Origin: Neoceratodus forsteri
Lineage: Eukaryota > Chordata > Ceratodontiformes > Ceratodontidae
DNA length: 64,000 bases
Direction of reading: 5' to 3'
NCBI GenBank assembly: GCA_016271365.2
Contig: CM057456.1
Span: forward strand, 890,998,001-891,062,000
This document shows positions 53,385 through 63,925 of this stretch, in pieces. Within the stretch, counting starts at the first letter, position 1. Every line of letters starts with the position of its first letter. Both the position numbers and the translations under genes were made by a program. The notes below the pieces were generated by a model. The model was not told the DNA's origin and did no database searches. It was given only the letters and a program-made list of their open reading frames with translations.

Positions 53385-53580
53385 CTTGCAAGTCGGACGG
53401 TGGGGAAAGAACTGAGATGGGGCCGGGCCCCGCGCCTTTATAGGGTTGGTGACGTCAGCTGACTTCAATTGCATGGGCTGGCCACTGCTGAAAATGTTCT
53501 GTGTGGATTCCCCATTCACCAATGTTCCTACGGTGTAACCTGACGACTGAGATACCCCCAAAGAAGACAGTACAGTTACG
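53385..53580. repeat. Right inverted terminal repeat of DIRS E
   Basis: It is complementary to 48302-48520. It ends at the E/F joint. Confidence 0.85.
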
Positions 53581-53770
53581 TAAGAACTTACCGTAACAAT
53601 AGATCTTCAAAAGGAGCTCTTACAGCAGGTTACACCATAAGGACTTAAGCCGGCAGGTGCTAGGACCCCATGGAAAACTTCTAGCTAGCAGTATGCAGCG
53701 GGGGATGTCAGCCCACCCTAATGTTAAACAACAGTATATAAGGGGTGGTCCCCTCAGTTCTGCCGCCAGA
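53578..53770. repeat. Left inverted terminal repeat of DIRS F
   Basis: It is complementary to 60190-60392, for example 'ggttacaccataaggacttaagcc' and its complement at 60338-60361. Confidence 0.85.
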
Positions 53771-53884
53771 GACCCTGGCATACTCAGAAATGGAGAAAAG
53801 AGGAGGTTCCTCCAAAAGGAGGAAAGGAATAACTAAGGAGAAACAGATACCAGGGGGAAGGTGGAAGGGAAAGCATCACCTTCT

Positions 53885-53985
53885 GCAAGAGCTCCTCTCA
53901 AACATCTACTGTTACAGCAAGTTCTTAAACAACTGTACTATCTCACTTTGAGGGGGCACTCTTGCAGCAGGATACACCATAAGGA
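53885..53985. repeat. Internal complementary region (ICR) of DIRS F
   Basis: The first half ('gagctcctctcaaacatct') mirrors the left end. The second half ('ctcactttgagggggcactcttgc') mirrors the right end near 60370. Confidence 0.8.
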
Positions 53986-54049
53986 CTGAGTCTCAAGCAG
54001 TGAAAGGACCAACATCCTTAAATCGGGAGGAGGAAAAGTCAGCTGGAAA

Positions 54050-55027
54050 GCTCAAGAGAGCATGCACTGAAGGACTGCAAGTCCGAAGCCTGCCCTGAAA
54101 CATGAGGCAATGTCCAAACTGTAATGCCGTATGAAAGTGTGTACAGAACTCCAAGTGGCAGCTGCACAAATATCAGCAGCAGACACATTCTTAATGGAGG
54201 CAAAGGAAGCAGCCATACCCTTGGTAGAATGGCCTTTGACCAGTTCCAGCTAAGGCTTGTCATACTTTTAGTAACAATAAACAACACAGTTATCTAGCCA
54301 TTTGGACAAAGTCTGCTTAGTAACTTGAGCCCCTTCAGTCTGCAGGGCAAAAGAAACAAACAACTTTTCTGACTTACAGATAGCACGGATACGATCTAAT
54401 TATTAATGAAGTACCCGGTGAACGTCCAGAGTATGAAGCAGCGCCTCCCCTTGATTGGAATACTCTGGATAGTAGACTGGTCAATGGATGTCCTGATTCA
54501 GGGTAAACTTAGACACCACCTTAGGCAGAAACTTAGGATTTGTCTACAAGGAGACCTGGTCCTTGTGGAAAACTAAATAAGGGTCTTTGCACATCAGAGC
54601 CTGAAGATCAGAAATCCTTCGAGCAGAAGTAATAGCAACTAAAAATAACACTTTCCACGACAGAAAGCATAGCTCGCAACTTGCGTCCAGTTCAAAGGGA
54701 AGCAGCATGAGTTTTTCCAAAAGAAATAAAAGATTTCAAGGGGGACAGGGTCCTGGATGAGAGGTTTTAGGTGTAGGATACCTCACAGAAAGGGTCGGGA
54801 AAGCCCAAGCTGGGCAAGAGTTTTGTCCTCTACAGGTGCATGATATGCAGAAATGGCAGATAAATGCAGCTTAATGGAAGAGTAGCTCAAGCCTGAATCT
54901 GATAGAGAAAGGAGATACTCCAAAACAGAGTTCAGAGGTCAGGTGAATGGATTGAGATGGCAGGGAGACACTCAAAGGCAGACCAGCTTCCACTTCAAAG
55001 CTCTGGTGGAAGGCTTTCTAGCAGCCA
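54050..55027 (-). pseudogene. Tyrosine recombinase of DIRS F, many stops
   Basis: Pieces in order: 'TSARRISDLQAL' (about 54630-54595, first catalytic Arg kept), 'PYLVFHKDQVSL' (54590-54555), 'FVSFALQTEGAQVTKQTLSKWLDNC' (54355-54285), 'GHSTKGMAA' (54230, with Lys where the HxxR box has Arg), 'AADICAAATWSSVHTFIRHYSLD' in pieces (54175-54120, nucleophile Tyr kept). Several in-frame stops, so inactive. The gene is near full length, unlike that of C. Confidence 0.75.
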
Positions 55028-56880
55028 CTAAGACTTCTGCCACTCTGGGGGAAACCCCAAGCTGAGCAACTGCAGCCATGCATGCAGGTGCAATGATCTG
55101 AGTTCCGTAGCGTACCCCGCTCCTGGGACAGCAAGCCTGAACTCAAGACAGGAGGATCGTGGTTCCACAGCCAGCTGCTGAAGTAGAGAGAACCAAATCT
55201 GACGTGGCCAGTAAGGAGCTATTAGGATAATGTCTGCCCTCTCCGACTGTAACTTGAGAAGGACTCTCTGCAGCAATGGCAATGGAGGGAAGACGTACAG
55301 AAACCTCCCTGTCCACGACAGAGACAATGCATCTCGCCAGAAAACACCAGGCCCTGGATCTAGCGAGCAAAAATTGGTCAGTTTGGCGTTGATTGGGGAT
55401 GCAAAGAGGTCAAACTCAGGCCAGCTCCACCTATCGAATAGCTCTTCGGCCACGGACTGAAGGAGTTCCCACTCGTGTACCTTGGACCGAGACTGGCTTA
55501 AGCTGTCAGCCAAGGTGTTCTGTATGCTCGGAATGTGCATGGCAGTGAGTTCCAGATGATGGTCGATGGCCCAATACCAGACTCTCATGGCCTCCCTGCA
55601 AAGGGGTTAAGAGTGAGTCCCCCTGCTTGTTTATGTAGAAGACCACTGACATGTTGTCCATCTGAATAATTGAAGGACAGGGGAGCTGATTTGTCTGGAA
55701 AGCCTGGAGGGCATAAAGGATCGCCAGCATCTTCAAAATACTGATATGGAGATGTACCTCCTGGGGAACCAAGTACCTTGTGTCTGATGGTCTGCCAGAT
55801 GAGCACTGCAGCCCAGACCTGATGCATCTGTAGTCAGGATCTGAGAGTGAGAGGCATGCCAAAACGGGACCCCTAAGGACAGATTGAAGGGGACCAACCA
55901 CCGGGCCATATTTTGAAGCACCAGAGTGGAGACCATCACCGGCTGCTCTAACTCGTCTCAGCGTTGATCCCACTGGACTCGCAAAATCCAGTGGGGAACC
56001 CTCATGTGTAAGCATGCAAGAGGGACCGTCACGATGGCCACTGCCATGTGTCCTAGCAATCGCAGGAATACTCTGGCTGGGACCTGGCGAGTTGAGGAAA
56101 CTAGATGAGCCTGTTTCTGAAGATGCTCTGTTCTGTTTGGGGGCAGAAAGGCCTTGCTTACGGCAGAGTCCAGAATTGCCCCGATATACTGCAGCCTCTG
56201 GCTGAGTCATGGAGAGGATTTTGGGAGGCTGAGGTTTATGCCTAAGTTTCGAAACAAAGAAAAGGTGTCCTCCATGGTGCTGAGCAGCCGATCCCTGGAT
56301 GGGGCAGCTAGTAGCCAATTGTCCAGATAGGGAAAGATGTAATGACCCTGTCTCCTGAGGGCCACCACTACAACAGCCAGGCACAATGTAAAGACTCAGG
56401 GAGCTGAGGACAGTCCGAATGGCAGGGAGCAGAATTGATAATGGCTGCCCTGAAAACAGAACTGAAGGAACCTCCGATGGGGCTGAAAGACCAGTATATG
56501 GAGGTACGCATCTTGCATATCCAGGGAGCACAGCCAGTCCCCTTGATGAAGAAAGGGGAGCAGGCCTGGAAGGGTGACCATCCTGAAATGTTTATACTCT
56601 ATGTACTTGTTCAGGTGGCTGAGATCCAGGATGGGACATAGGTCCTTGTCTTTTTCGAGACCTTTGTGCTGGAGGAACTGGCTCCATGGCCTGTTTCAGC
56701 AAAAATGCCTAGATCTCTTCCTGGATAAGGGAGAGGTGTGACGGAGGATAATGGGAGTGTATGGGAGGATTGTTTGGAGGTATCTCCGTGTACTCCAGGA
56801 CATGTCCCTTCTCTATCAAATGAAGAACTCACTGATCCATCGTAATTCTTTGCCATCCCTCTAGATAGAGAGAAAAGCAA
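55028..56880 (-). pseudogene. RT/RNase H gene of DIRS F, broken; YLDN in place of YLDD
   Basis: Minus-strand blocks: 'MVTLPGLLPFL' (56581-56550), 'CSLDMQDAYLHILV' (56535-56495), 'YQFCSLPFGLSSAP' (56440-56400), 'FPYLDNWLLAAPSRDRLLS' in pieces (56340-56285; Asn codon 56318-56320), 'LTTDASGLG' (RNase H, 55840-55810) and 'VFYINKQGD' (55640). The DAM-like part at 55588-55028 stays open for 186 codons: 'NTLADSLSQSRSKVHEWELL', 'EFDLFAS', 'DALSLSW', 'YVFPPLPLLQRVLLKL' and 'LIAPYWPRQIWFSLLQQL'. Breaks near 56395, 55830 and 55600. Confidence 0.8.
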
Positions 56881-56989
56881 CCCCTACTGTCTCCCCCAAG
56901 GATTCTGCTGGAGCAGTGGGGTCGAGTAAAGAGTCAGGCCGAGGAACCAGGGACAGGCAGGAAGGCCTGGGAGGTTTTAGGGGCTCTGG

Positions 56990-59900
56990 GACCTGAACCT
57001 CCAGAGGTCTGGCCAGTGGCCTTATGCTTAAATGCTCATCGATTTTACCGGCCTTGGGACTGTTGCCAAGACGACTCCCAAAATGGCTGGTGATGATTTT
57101 GCTTCTGAACAGATCTATACATGGTGTGTACAGATCTGATAGCCTTGCCTGACTCCTGGAGATTAATGATCTTCTCGGAGTCCTCATCAAAAAGGATGGA
57201 GCCCTTGAAAGGGGCGTCCAAGATTTTAGCTTGAATGTTCGGAGTAAATCCTGAGACCTGGAGCCAAGAATTCAAGCAAAGGGCAAACTCCTGAGGCAGC
57301 TGCCCTAGCTGCTGCATCTGCCAAGTCATAGGACGAATGTAAAACATGGGTACCAATGTCTGACACTGATTTTAAAATGTGAAGCATCTCAGCCTTCTGG
57401 GGACCATCCTGCTGAGTCTAAACCAGCTCCACAGCCTTTTCCCACAGGGCATTCTGATATTGGATCATGTGGACCAAGAAAATTTAAGGAACAGATGGCA
57501 CAGGCAGCTGAGACATACACCTTTCTGCTAACTTGCTCTACCTGCTTGGAGTCCTTGTCCAGAAGCTGGGTACTTAAATGATGTGGCCTCTTGGACTGGT
57601 CATGAGCTGCCGTGATGACCACAGAGTCTGTGGCAGGCTGCTCCCCAAAATATGGTTCATCCCTGGGAGTGTTGTAAAGGTGGTCAGTTTATTTAGAAAC
57701 TGCAGGGGTGGAAGATGGGTGTTTCCATGCTGAATAAGTGACGTCCATAGAAGTGTCCACCAGAGGAGGAACCACAATGGGCTTTGGGTCCTTCTGGCAC
57801 AGAAAGCCAGCCAAACACAGTCTTTCAGGCTCCATATCCACAGTATCTCAGCCCATATTCGACTGGATGTGCCACATAACCTTCATAAAGGTTAGGTCAT
57901 CTGGGGGTGACCTAGGGGTGCCTTTCGGGTCATCAGGAGAGAAGGACAGCCTGGAGTCAGATGACCTTGAAAAGGAGGAGGAGCTATGGCCCGACTCCCC
58001 TGATGAGGAAGACCTCAAGGTCGAACGCTGGTGATGACGGCCATGAGACCAATGTCTGTGCCAGTCCGAGGATCTGGAAAACGAGCGGCTATGCTTCTGC
58101 CCATGACGCTTGGAGTGACTCCTGCTCATGCCATCCGGCTGTGGAGTAGGCTCCTTGGGTTGTGGAGAAGGCTTCCTCCTCCGAGGAGCTAGAGTCGGGA
58201 CCCCCGAAGGAGTAGGAGTCTTAGGAGGGGCTGTCAGTTACGCAAGCAAGCCTCCCTTCACTGTGTTCCATTGGGAGAAGAAAAGGCCTGTTAAATCTGG
58301 CAGAGGATCCTGTGGATTACAAGGGTGAACTAGTGCTGGCTGAGGGACGTCAGATGGTCCTGGCATCAGTCCTTTGTCGAAGCGGCAACCCAGGCGTTGG
58401 ATCCTGTGGATTCGGGTTAGTCAGCGTTGACTTAACGAGCGTCGGCTTATCTGGCATTGGCCCGGTATGTGTCATTAGGTCTGATGGCAGACCCTCTAGC
58501 GTTGGTTCCGCAGCAGTGATTAGATCCACTGGTGACGCAGGATGATCCAATGACAATGGAATAAGAGTCGCTGGGAGCGATGCTGGGGTGGCCGGTGTCA
58601 ACCAAACTTGCATAGACTGACGCCCATCAGGAGAAGCCGCTAGCGTCATTCTGGAAGACATCTCTTTAGAGAAGCTAACTCCCAAATGGGGTAGAGGTGT
58701 CACTCTGCTGGAGGCTGATGCATGCCCCTGACAGGCATCGGCCTGGAGGCTGAGGCCAACTTAGCAGACTCTGTGGCCGGGTGGATGACAGGTAAAGACC
58801 TGCCACCCAGAGAAGACCTGGCCGATCCACCTGACTGCTTGTCCAAAGGCTGATGAAAGAGCCAAAGCAGCAGGGGCTGGGAGGCAGAGGATAAAGTCCC
58901 CAACCCTAAAGAGCCACCACCCGAAGTCTGAATGAGGCTGAGTGGCTTCACACTGGGCAGCCCAGAAGGGAGAGGGCTTCTGCGCGAACCGAGTCTGACC
59001 TCTTGTCGGAGGAGGACCCGGAGTCAGTTGACTTAGAGTGAGGGGAATGGGAGGAAGACTTCTCTTTATGCTTCTCCCTGTGTTTATGTTTTCCATCCGG
59101 GCAAGGGCAATGGTCATTCGCAATCAGAGCTCCAAAACTGTTTAACTCCCTGCTCAATAAAATCACCATTACACAACCTTACATGGCTCTTTTAAATGCA
59201 AACTTTGTGAGTCTCTTGTGGCTCGTGCCTTCTGTGACTGTTTCACATAAACCTGGGGACATCACTGCTATCGGTTCGCCTAGGCCATTGGGCTCCCACC
59301 TCAAGTTCTCTATACCTCTTTCCTTACCCCCCCAACCTTCCCACCAATCTCACAAGGCCTGCTGGCTGCTCCTTTTGCTACACCGGTAGCCCTACATCTC
59401 TCTATTAGTTCTCCATACCTTCCCCATATCTCCTCACTATTCCTCCCTTCAACTTCACAAGGCACGAAGGCTGCTACACTGTCTGTACTGGTAGCCACTG
59501 TGTTATATTTATCAGCCCTCTCTAATTATCCTACCCTGCTTCCTGTATCCACACCCCCGATGCCTCAACACTCACTCGTGTGTCTTATGAATGTCAGTTT
59601 TACCTGTTCCGTTCTCTATGGCTTATGATGTATTGTAGTATTCTGAAGTATTTATTGTATATCTCCTACACATTGTGTTTTAATGTACCTTGACACGGAA
59701 ACTGTGTAAAACATCCTTTGGCTCAAAGGTGTTAATCCGAGAATTTTAAAAATAAATAAATCCGACTTTTTGTCCCGATGAGAGGGTGAAGAGGTGGAAG
59801 CCCCAGAAAACAGACAGGAGGAGGAGGAGGAACTTTTTTCTCTGGATTTGTTTCTCCATCACGGCAACCTGCTTCTCTAGCAAGAATGTTTTAAGGGCCT

Positions 59901-60085
59901 TTAAGCAGTGGATCCTAGTCCTCTGGTTGAACTTTAGGCAGTGATCGCAGGCCTAAGGGTTGTGTTCCGGGCACAGGCAGAAGAGGCAGAGACAGTGGCC
60001 ATCCTTCGATAGGATCTGCTTGCCTCAAAGACACTTGGACCACCGCTGATCCACTGACGAAGTCAGAGAAGAAGACATACTGAGA
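56990..60085 (-). pseudogene. GAG-like gene of DIRS F, frameshifted, split by a LINE
   Basis: The start 'MSSSLTSSVDQRWSKC' is near 60080. The finger zone has 'HCLCLFCLCPEHNP' and 'CDHCLKFN' (60000-59930), then the helical 'LKALKTFLLEKQVAVMEKQ' (59905-59850). After the LINE, 'KHKHREKHKEK' and a Ser-rich stretch (59095-58990) follow. A Pro-rich part (58900-58350) leads to a striking Arg/Ser/His-rich stretch 'SRSFSRSSDWHRHWSHGRHH' (58090-58030) and then 'PDDLTFMKVMWHIQSNMG'. The C-terminal core 'SWLQVSGFTPNIQAKILDAPFKGS' lies in pieces (57270-57190). G carries the same blocks. Confidence 0.75.
59107..59760 (+). mobile_element. LINE 3' end (L2/CR1-superfamily type) inserted in DIRS F GAG
   Basis: The plus-strand start reads 'SFAIRAPKLFNSLLNKI', the C-terminal 'F..aaPrLWNsLP' motif of L2-like LINEs, then a 550-bp untranslated part ending in 'aaaaataaataaat'. 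It splits the GAG between the finger/helix part and the Ser-rich part. No sure target duplication was found. Part of the untranslated region contains a partial internal repeat ('cacaaggc...ggctgct...ctaca' near 59350 and 59460). Confidence 0.7.
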
Positions 60086-60189
60086 AAAAGGAGACTTTTT
60101 GAAATTTAACTAGAAAATAAAAAAGCGAGGGTAAGCGTGAAAATATGGTGGTCGACTAGAGCAGAAAGGCATCCGTGGAGCCGATGTGT

Positions 60190-60392
60190 GCAGGTTGATG
60201 GCGTGAAAATAACTGAGGTAGGGGTGGGGGACTACCCCTTATACCCTATTGGTTGATGTCGGGGCGGGACAACGTAAGGGGCAGTCCCCCGCTGTATACT
60301 GCTAGCTAGCAGTTTTCCATGGGGTTTTGGCACCTGCTGGCTTAAGTCCTTATGGTGTAACCTGTAGCAAGAGCTCCCCCTCAAAATGAGAT
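60190..60392. repeat. Right inverted terminal repeat of DIRS F
   Basis: It is complementary to 53578-53770 and closely similar to the right end of G. It stops at 'caaaatgagat', directly before the outer direct repeat. Confidence 0.85.
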
Positions 60393-60423
60393 CAGTTTTT
60401 ACACTGCTAGATGCCCTCCAGTT
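60393..60423. repeat. Outer direct repeat, right copy, flanking DIRS E-F
   Basis: It matches 48252-48282 at 28 of 31 positions and begins right at the right end of F. Confidence 0.85.
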
Positions 60424-62384
60424 ATTATTTTATTGGCTACCCAGTATTCTGATATGTTTTTGACCTTTTTTGTCAAATTAATAATCTAATTTTGTTGCCT
60501 TTGTAACTACCATGAATCCATCTCTCCTCAGAAGTTGCTGCTCTCTCTTTTCATACTGCCTGAACATGCTATGACATCAATAACACCATTCCAGGCCATT
60601 GAGATGAATAGCATGGAATAGGAGTTTCTGATGTCATATAATGTATTAGAAATATGAAATCAAGAGAAGTAGCTGGAGAGGAGAGTGTAACTCTATCTAG
60701 ATCTGAAGGCACCCCAAAGCTAAATTTTTTATCAAAAAAATAATCAAAACATATCAGAATACATGCTGTAACTGGCTTGGAAAGGAAACTGGAAGGCCAG
60801 TTAACTGTGTAAAATAATTTCCTATCTCCTTTAAGAGTGCCTACGATGGAGCAGATGTTTGCAGTGGACAAGGGCTACAGGGAGAACTAAAAGTGCTAGT
60901 TGAAGATGCCTTTATTTTATGATGAGCAAACACAAGAGCAATATGAGTATTGTGACCCCAGAATCAAGGATGACTGTTGCCACACCATATTTTCCCCACT
61001 TGAGGGGAAAAAGCCTCTGCATGAAGTGGTTATGCCTGGACATGGCAACAGTTACAGGAAGGCCACAAGCCATGGCACACTGGGAATGCACTCATATTTG
61101 TAACTTTAAAAAATCTGCAAAACAGGAATGAAACAGAATGCGTCTCCTCCCCCTATATGAATATTTTCAAAGTTACAATGTTGAGCCAAGTAATTTGATA
61201 CTAGGTTATGTTTAAGAAACGTCTTCAGTAAAAGGTGCAATTCCTTTAAAATACTGATATGGGAACACCAGTTTTGTAGGTGGGAAGGGTGCAACCTCAC
61301 TAACTATGTGGCAAAGCAGGGGAAACATAGCCGTTACGGAAAGATCCTGCTGCAGTGTGAAGATGACTTTAACTTGAGCAACATTCCCGCAGCTCCAATG
61401 CCAAATCCTCACAGGGTTCTGCAAGGATTTTTCCTAGGTCTGAACCAAATGGGAAGTAGGGGTGCTCTCAAAGAAAACTGCAGACTCGACTTGCAACTGC
61501 TGAATCTTCATTTTATTAGAGCCCCAACATTTTGCCACATATGGCTTCATCCGGGGGGAAAATATCTATCACTCAGACTATCAGTATATATTCTCTTTTT
61601 ACCATAATATTCTCTTTCCAATCTGTTTGTTTCTGGCTACAGGGAGCTATGGATATAAGAATACCACTCCAGACAATTTGTGTGTTTTCTACTGATATCG
61701 TTTTCATGTTTCCATCTGTGAAACCCAACCAGTTAAAAAAATCACGGTCTCTCAGGGGACTGCAAAGTGTTTCACCATATTTCTTTCTCCTGCAAGATGC
61801 ATTTAATATCCCCCAGAAGAAGTGATGAAATAACAGTTTTCTTTGTGAGTGTGCCTCTCCCATTGGGTTCCTAAGATTCTGAGTGCATCCTATGGGGCAG
61901 CACCAACCAAATATTGGATAAAGACCTTTACTGATAGGTTATTACCTTCATTAGTATGGACTTGCATTTGTCCCAGGTCCCCTGTGGAAGTCCTCACAGG
62001 GATCTTTCCTTGGTCTACTGTGCTTTTCTCCATAAAATTGTATCCCATATACTGCTTTTGCTGAAAAACACCTTTCCAACATGCTCACTTTGAGTGTTCT
62101 AGACATACGCTGCTCTTCTCTACATACTGCATTTATTAATCAACCACTCAATTGTTCTATTAATCAGGAATTACAGGTAAAGTAAAATACAACAGCATTA
62201 AGTATAACAATATGTAGCAGATAAGCAGTCACAAACAGCATTCTGTCAGCCTAGAATGAGAACAAATGCAACACTAGACAGTCAATAATAGGCAGTAATA
62301 AAGAACAACCAGACAGCCCTGAATGGGAACATCATTACAACATAAGTGGTGGTTAGTTCCTCAGGTACAGTTACAAGCAGAGGT
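60424..62384. other. AT-rich intergenic DNA, nothing recognised
   Basis: Short open frames (for example 61308-61607, 61532-61825) carry no domain. Confidence 0.4.
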
Positions 62385-62640
62385 GGCTTGTAAATGTTCT
62401 CTCAGGGCACTTCTGAAGAGCGGGTAGGAGGAAATACGTCATGAGGGCACCAGGAGAGAATTCCAGAACTTTGGTGCAGCTGAGGAGAAAGCCTGTTCAC
62501 CCATCCTGGTTGCACACTTGGTAACATAAAGCAGGGGCTCTTAGGTGGTAAGCCTGATGGAAGTATTCAAGGAGCAAAGTGATAGAGACAGGACCTTGTG
62601 TAGGAAACACTCGACAGCATTAGAGCACCCGTAAAAGTCG
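62385..62640 (-). mobile_element. L2-like LINE fragment (C-terminal block)
   Basis: The minus strand reads 'RMGEQAFSSAAPKFWNSLL' followed by 'YPLFRSALREHL', the 'aFs.aaPrLWNsLP...fr..Lk' block of L2-type LINEs. Confidence 0.65.
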
Positions 62641-62664
62641 ATGGAATTTCACTGCCATTTAATG

Positions 62665-63015
62665 TACTTTGGGCATCATATGTATACTAACAGTTACAAA
62701 TCTATGTGAGTATAACCCAAGCTATAATCTAATCCATATCTTCATTTCACTTCATTCCATAGCACTTATTTCTGAATGAACTGAATGATCTTGAGAGGGC
62801 ATACTGTGTCAGCCATCAGGCCATTTGTACATTTTTGGGCATTTTGTGTATACTTACAAAGTTATAAAAATACATTTGTATGAGTCAAGGCATAATCTAA
62901 TCTTTTTTTACACTGGAGAATGGAAACAGAATGCCGGTGCACTTATTTCTGAATGAACTTGAACATGCGTATCGTGAGCCAGCCGTCAGACTGACTGCAC
63001 ATTTCTGAACGTTAC
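62665..63015. repeat. Two-copy degenerate tandem repeat, unit about 177 bp
   Basis: 'cacttatttctgaatgaact' occurs at 62763 and 62940. 'ataatctaatc' and 'cagccatcagg'/'cagccgtcaga' repeat at the same spacing. Confidence 0.7.
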
Positions 63016-63236
63016 AATTTTTGCTGTCTCCTTCCTCAGATGAAATGTATTAGCACTGTGTGTGTTTAGTTATGGCACTTGCACTTTGTCACACACATTT
63101 CTGTATGCTTGTATCTTTAGCAAGTATCATAAAAGACAGTCAATCAGAAACAATGTCAGTCTCTGACAAAGCACTGACACGCAAAGTTTTGTGCTTGACA
63201 TGTGTGAGTGTTTGGTTTATCATTTTCATATAAATA

Positions 63237-63405
63237 AGGGATATGTAACAGGGACCTGTGGAATACATGATTTATTTTCACAAGAGCTGTTTGACCTTGG
63301 GCAACCTCACGAGTGGCATATGCCACAAGAGATGTGCCCATGGTCAAACCGTTGGAGTGAAAATAAATCACGTATTCCACAGGTCCCTGTTACATATTCC
63401 TTTTA
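63237..63405. repeat. Long hairpin (MITE-like), about 168 bp
   Basis: The left arm starts 'atatgtaacagggacctgtgg'. The right arm ends with its exact complement ('ccacaggtccctgttacatat'). Pairing continues through 'tgatttattttcac' and 'gtttgacc.tgggca' to a perfect centre 'gtggcatatgccac' (about 63313-63326). Confidence 0.88.
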
Positions 63406-63599
63406 TGCAATAGGGATCCTTTAGGACAGTGCAGTGAGTTTTGTTTTAAAGTGTTTCATTTTTAATGTAAACTTACATGGACTTTTTTTGGTTTCTGAGT
63501 ATAGCTCCGCTTAGTATAGTGGTTGCTATGGATGCTCCAACTTTACATTATGGCCAGTACATAATTAAAAAGTTTGATGCATAATTCTTTAGTTTTTGC

Positions 63600-63925
63600 C
63601 TTTTTTGGGGGGGGGGGCATTTGTTTGTCAAAAAAGGGAATACAAATGTAATTTTCTGCCATTTTTTTGCTGATGTAGATATTTTGTGCTCAAAGTACCA
63701 TGCTATCATTTTTTTGTTTTAAAGTTATTTGCCTTTGTCACAAAAGTGAACAAAATGTAATTTTCTGCTGTTTTTCGCTGATTATAAAAAAAAAAACAAG
63801 AAACTAAAAGATATCTATAAATGAAATGCCACTCATTTTGTAGATATTTGTGTGCTGAATAACTTTCACGCTCACACTGCCATGCCATAATTTTTTCGTT
63901 TTAAAAGTTATTTGCATTTGAATAT
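63600..63925. repeat. Degenerate AT-rich repeat
   Basis: 'aaatgtaattttctgc' recurs at about 63645 and 63755. 'ttttaaa(a)gttatttgc.tttg' recurs at 63718 and 63899. The unit is unclear; a run of G lies at 63607-63617. Confidence 0.5.

Larger units (their letters stand above)
48302..53580 (-). mobile_element. DIRS-like retrotransposon E, about 5.3 kb
   Basis: Inverted terminal repeats at 48302-48520 and 53385-53580 share 'ccaaccctataaagg' and its complement. The ICR lies at 48645-48745. GAG, RT/RNase H and YR follow in DIRS order on the minus strand, all broken. The right end runs straight into the left end of F at 'gttacgtaagaac' (53576-53588). Confidence 0.88.
53578..60392 (-). mobile_element. 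DIRS-like retrotransposon F, about 6.2 kb plus a LINE insertion
   Basis: Inverted terminal repeats at 53578-53770 and 60190-60392 share 'ctgctagctag.agttttcc' and its complement. The ICR lies at 53885-53985. GAG, RT/RNase H and YR are in order on the minus strand, all broken. A 650-bp LINE 3' end (59107-59760) interrupts GAG. It is the same subfamily as G; its left end is fused to E. Confidence 0.88.
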
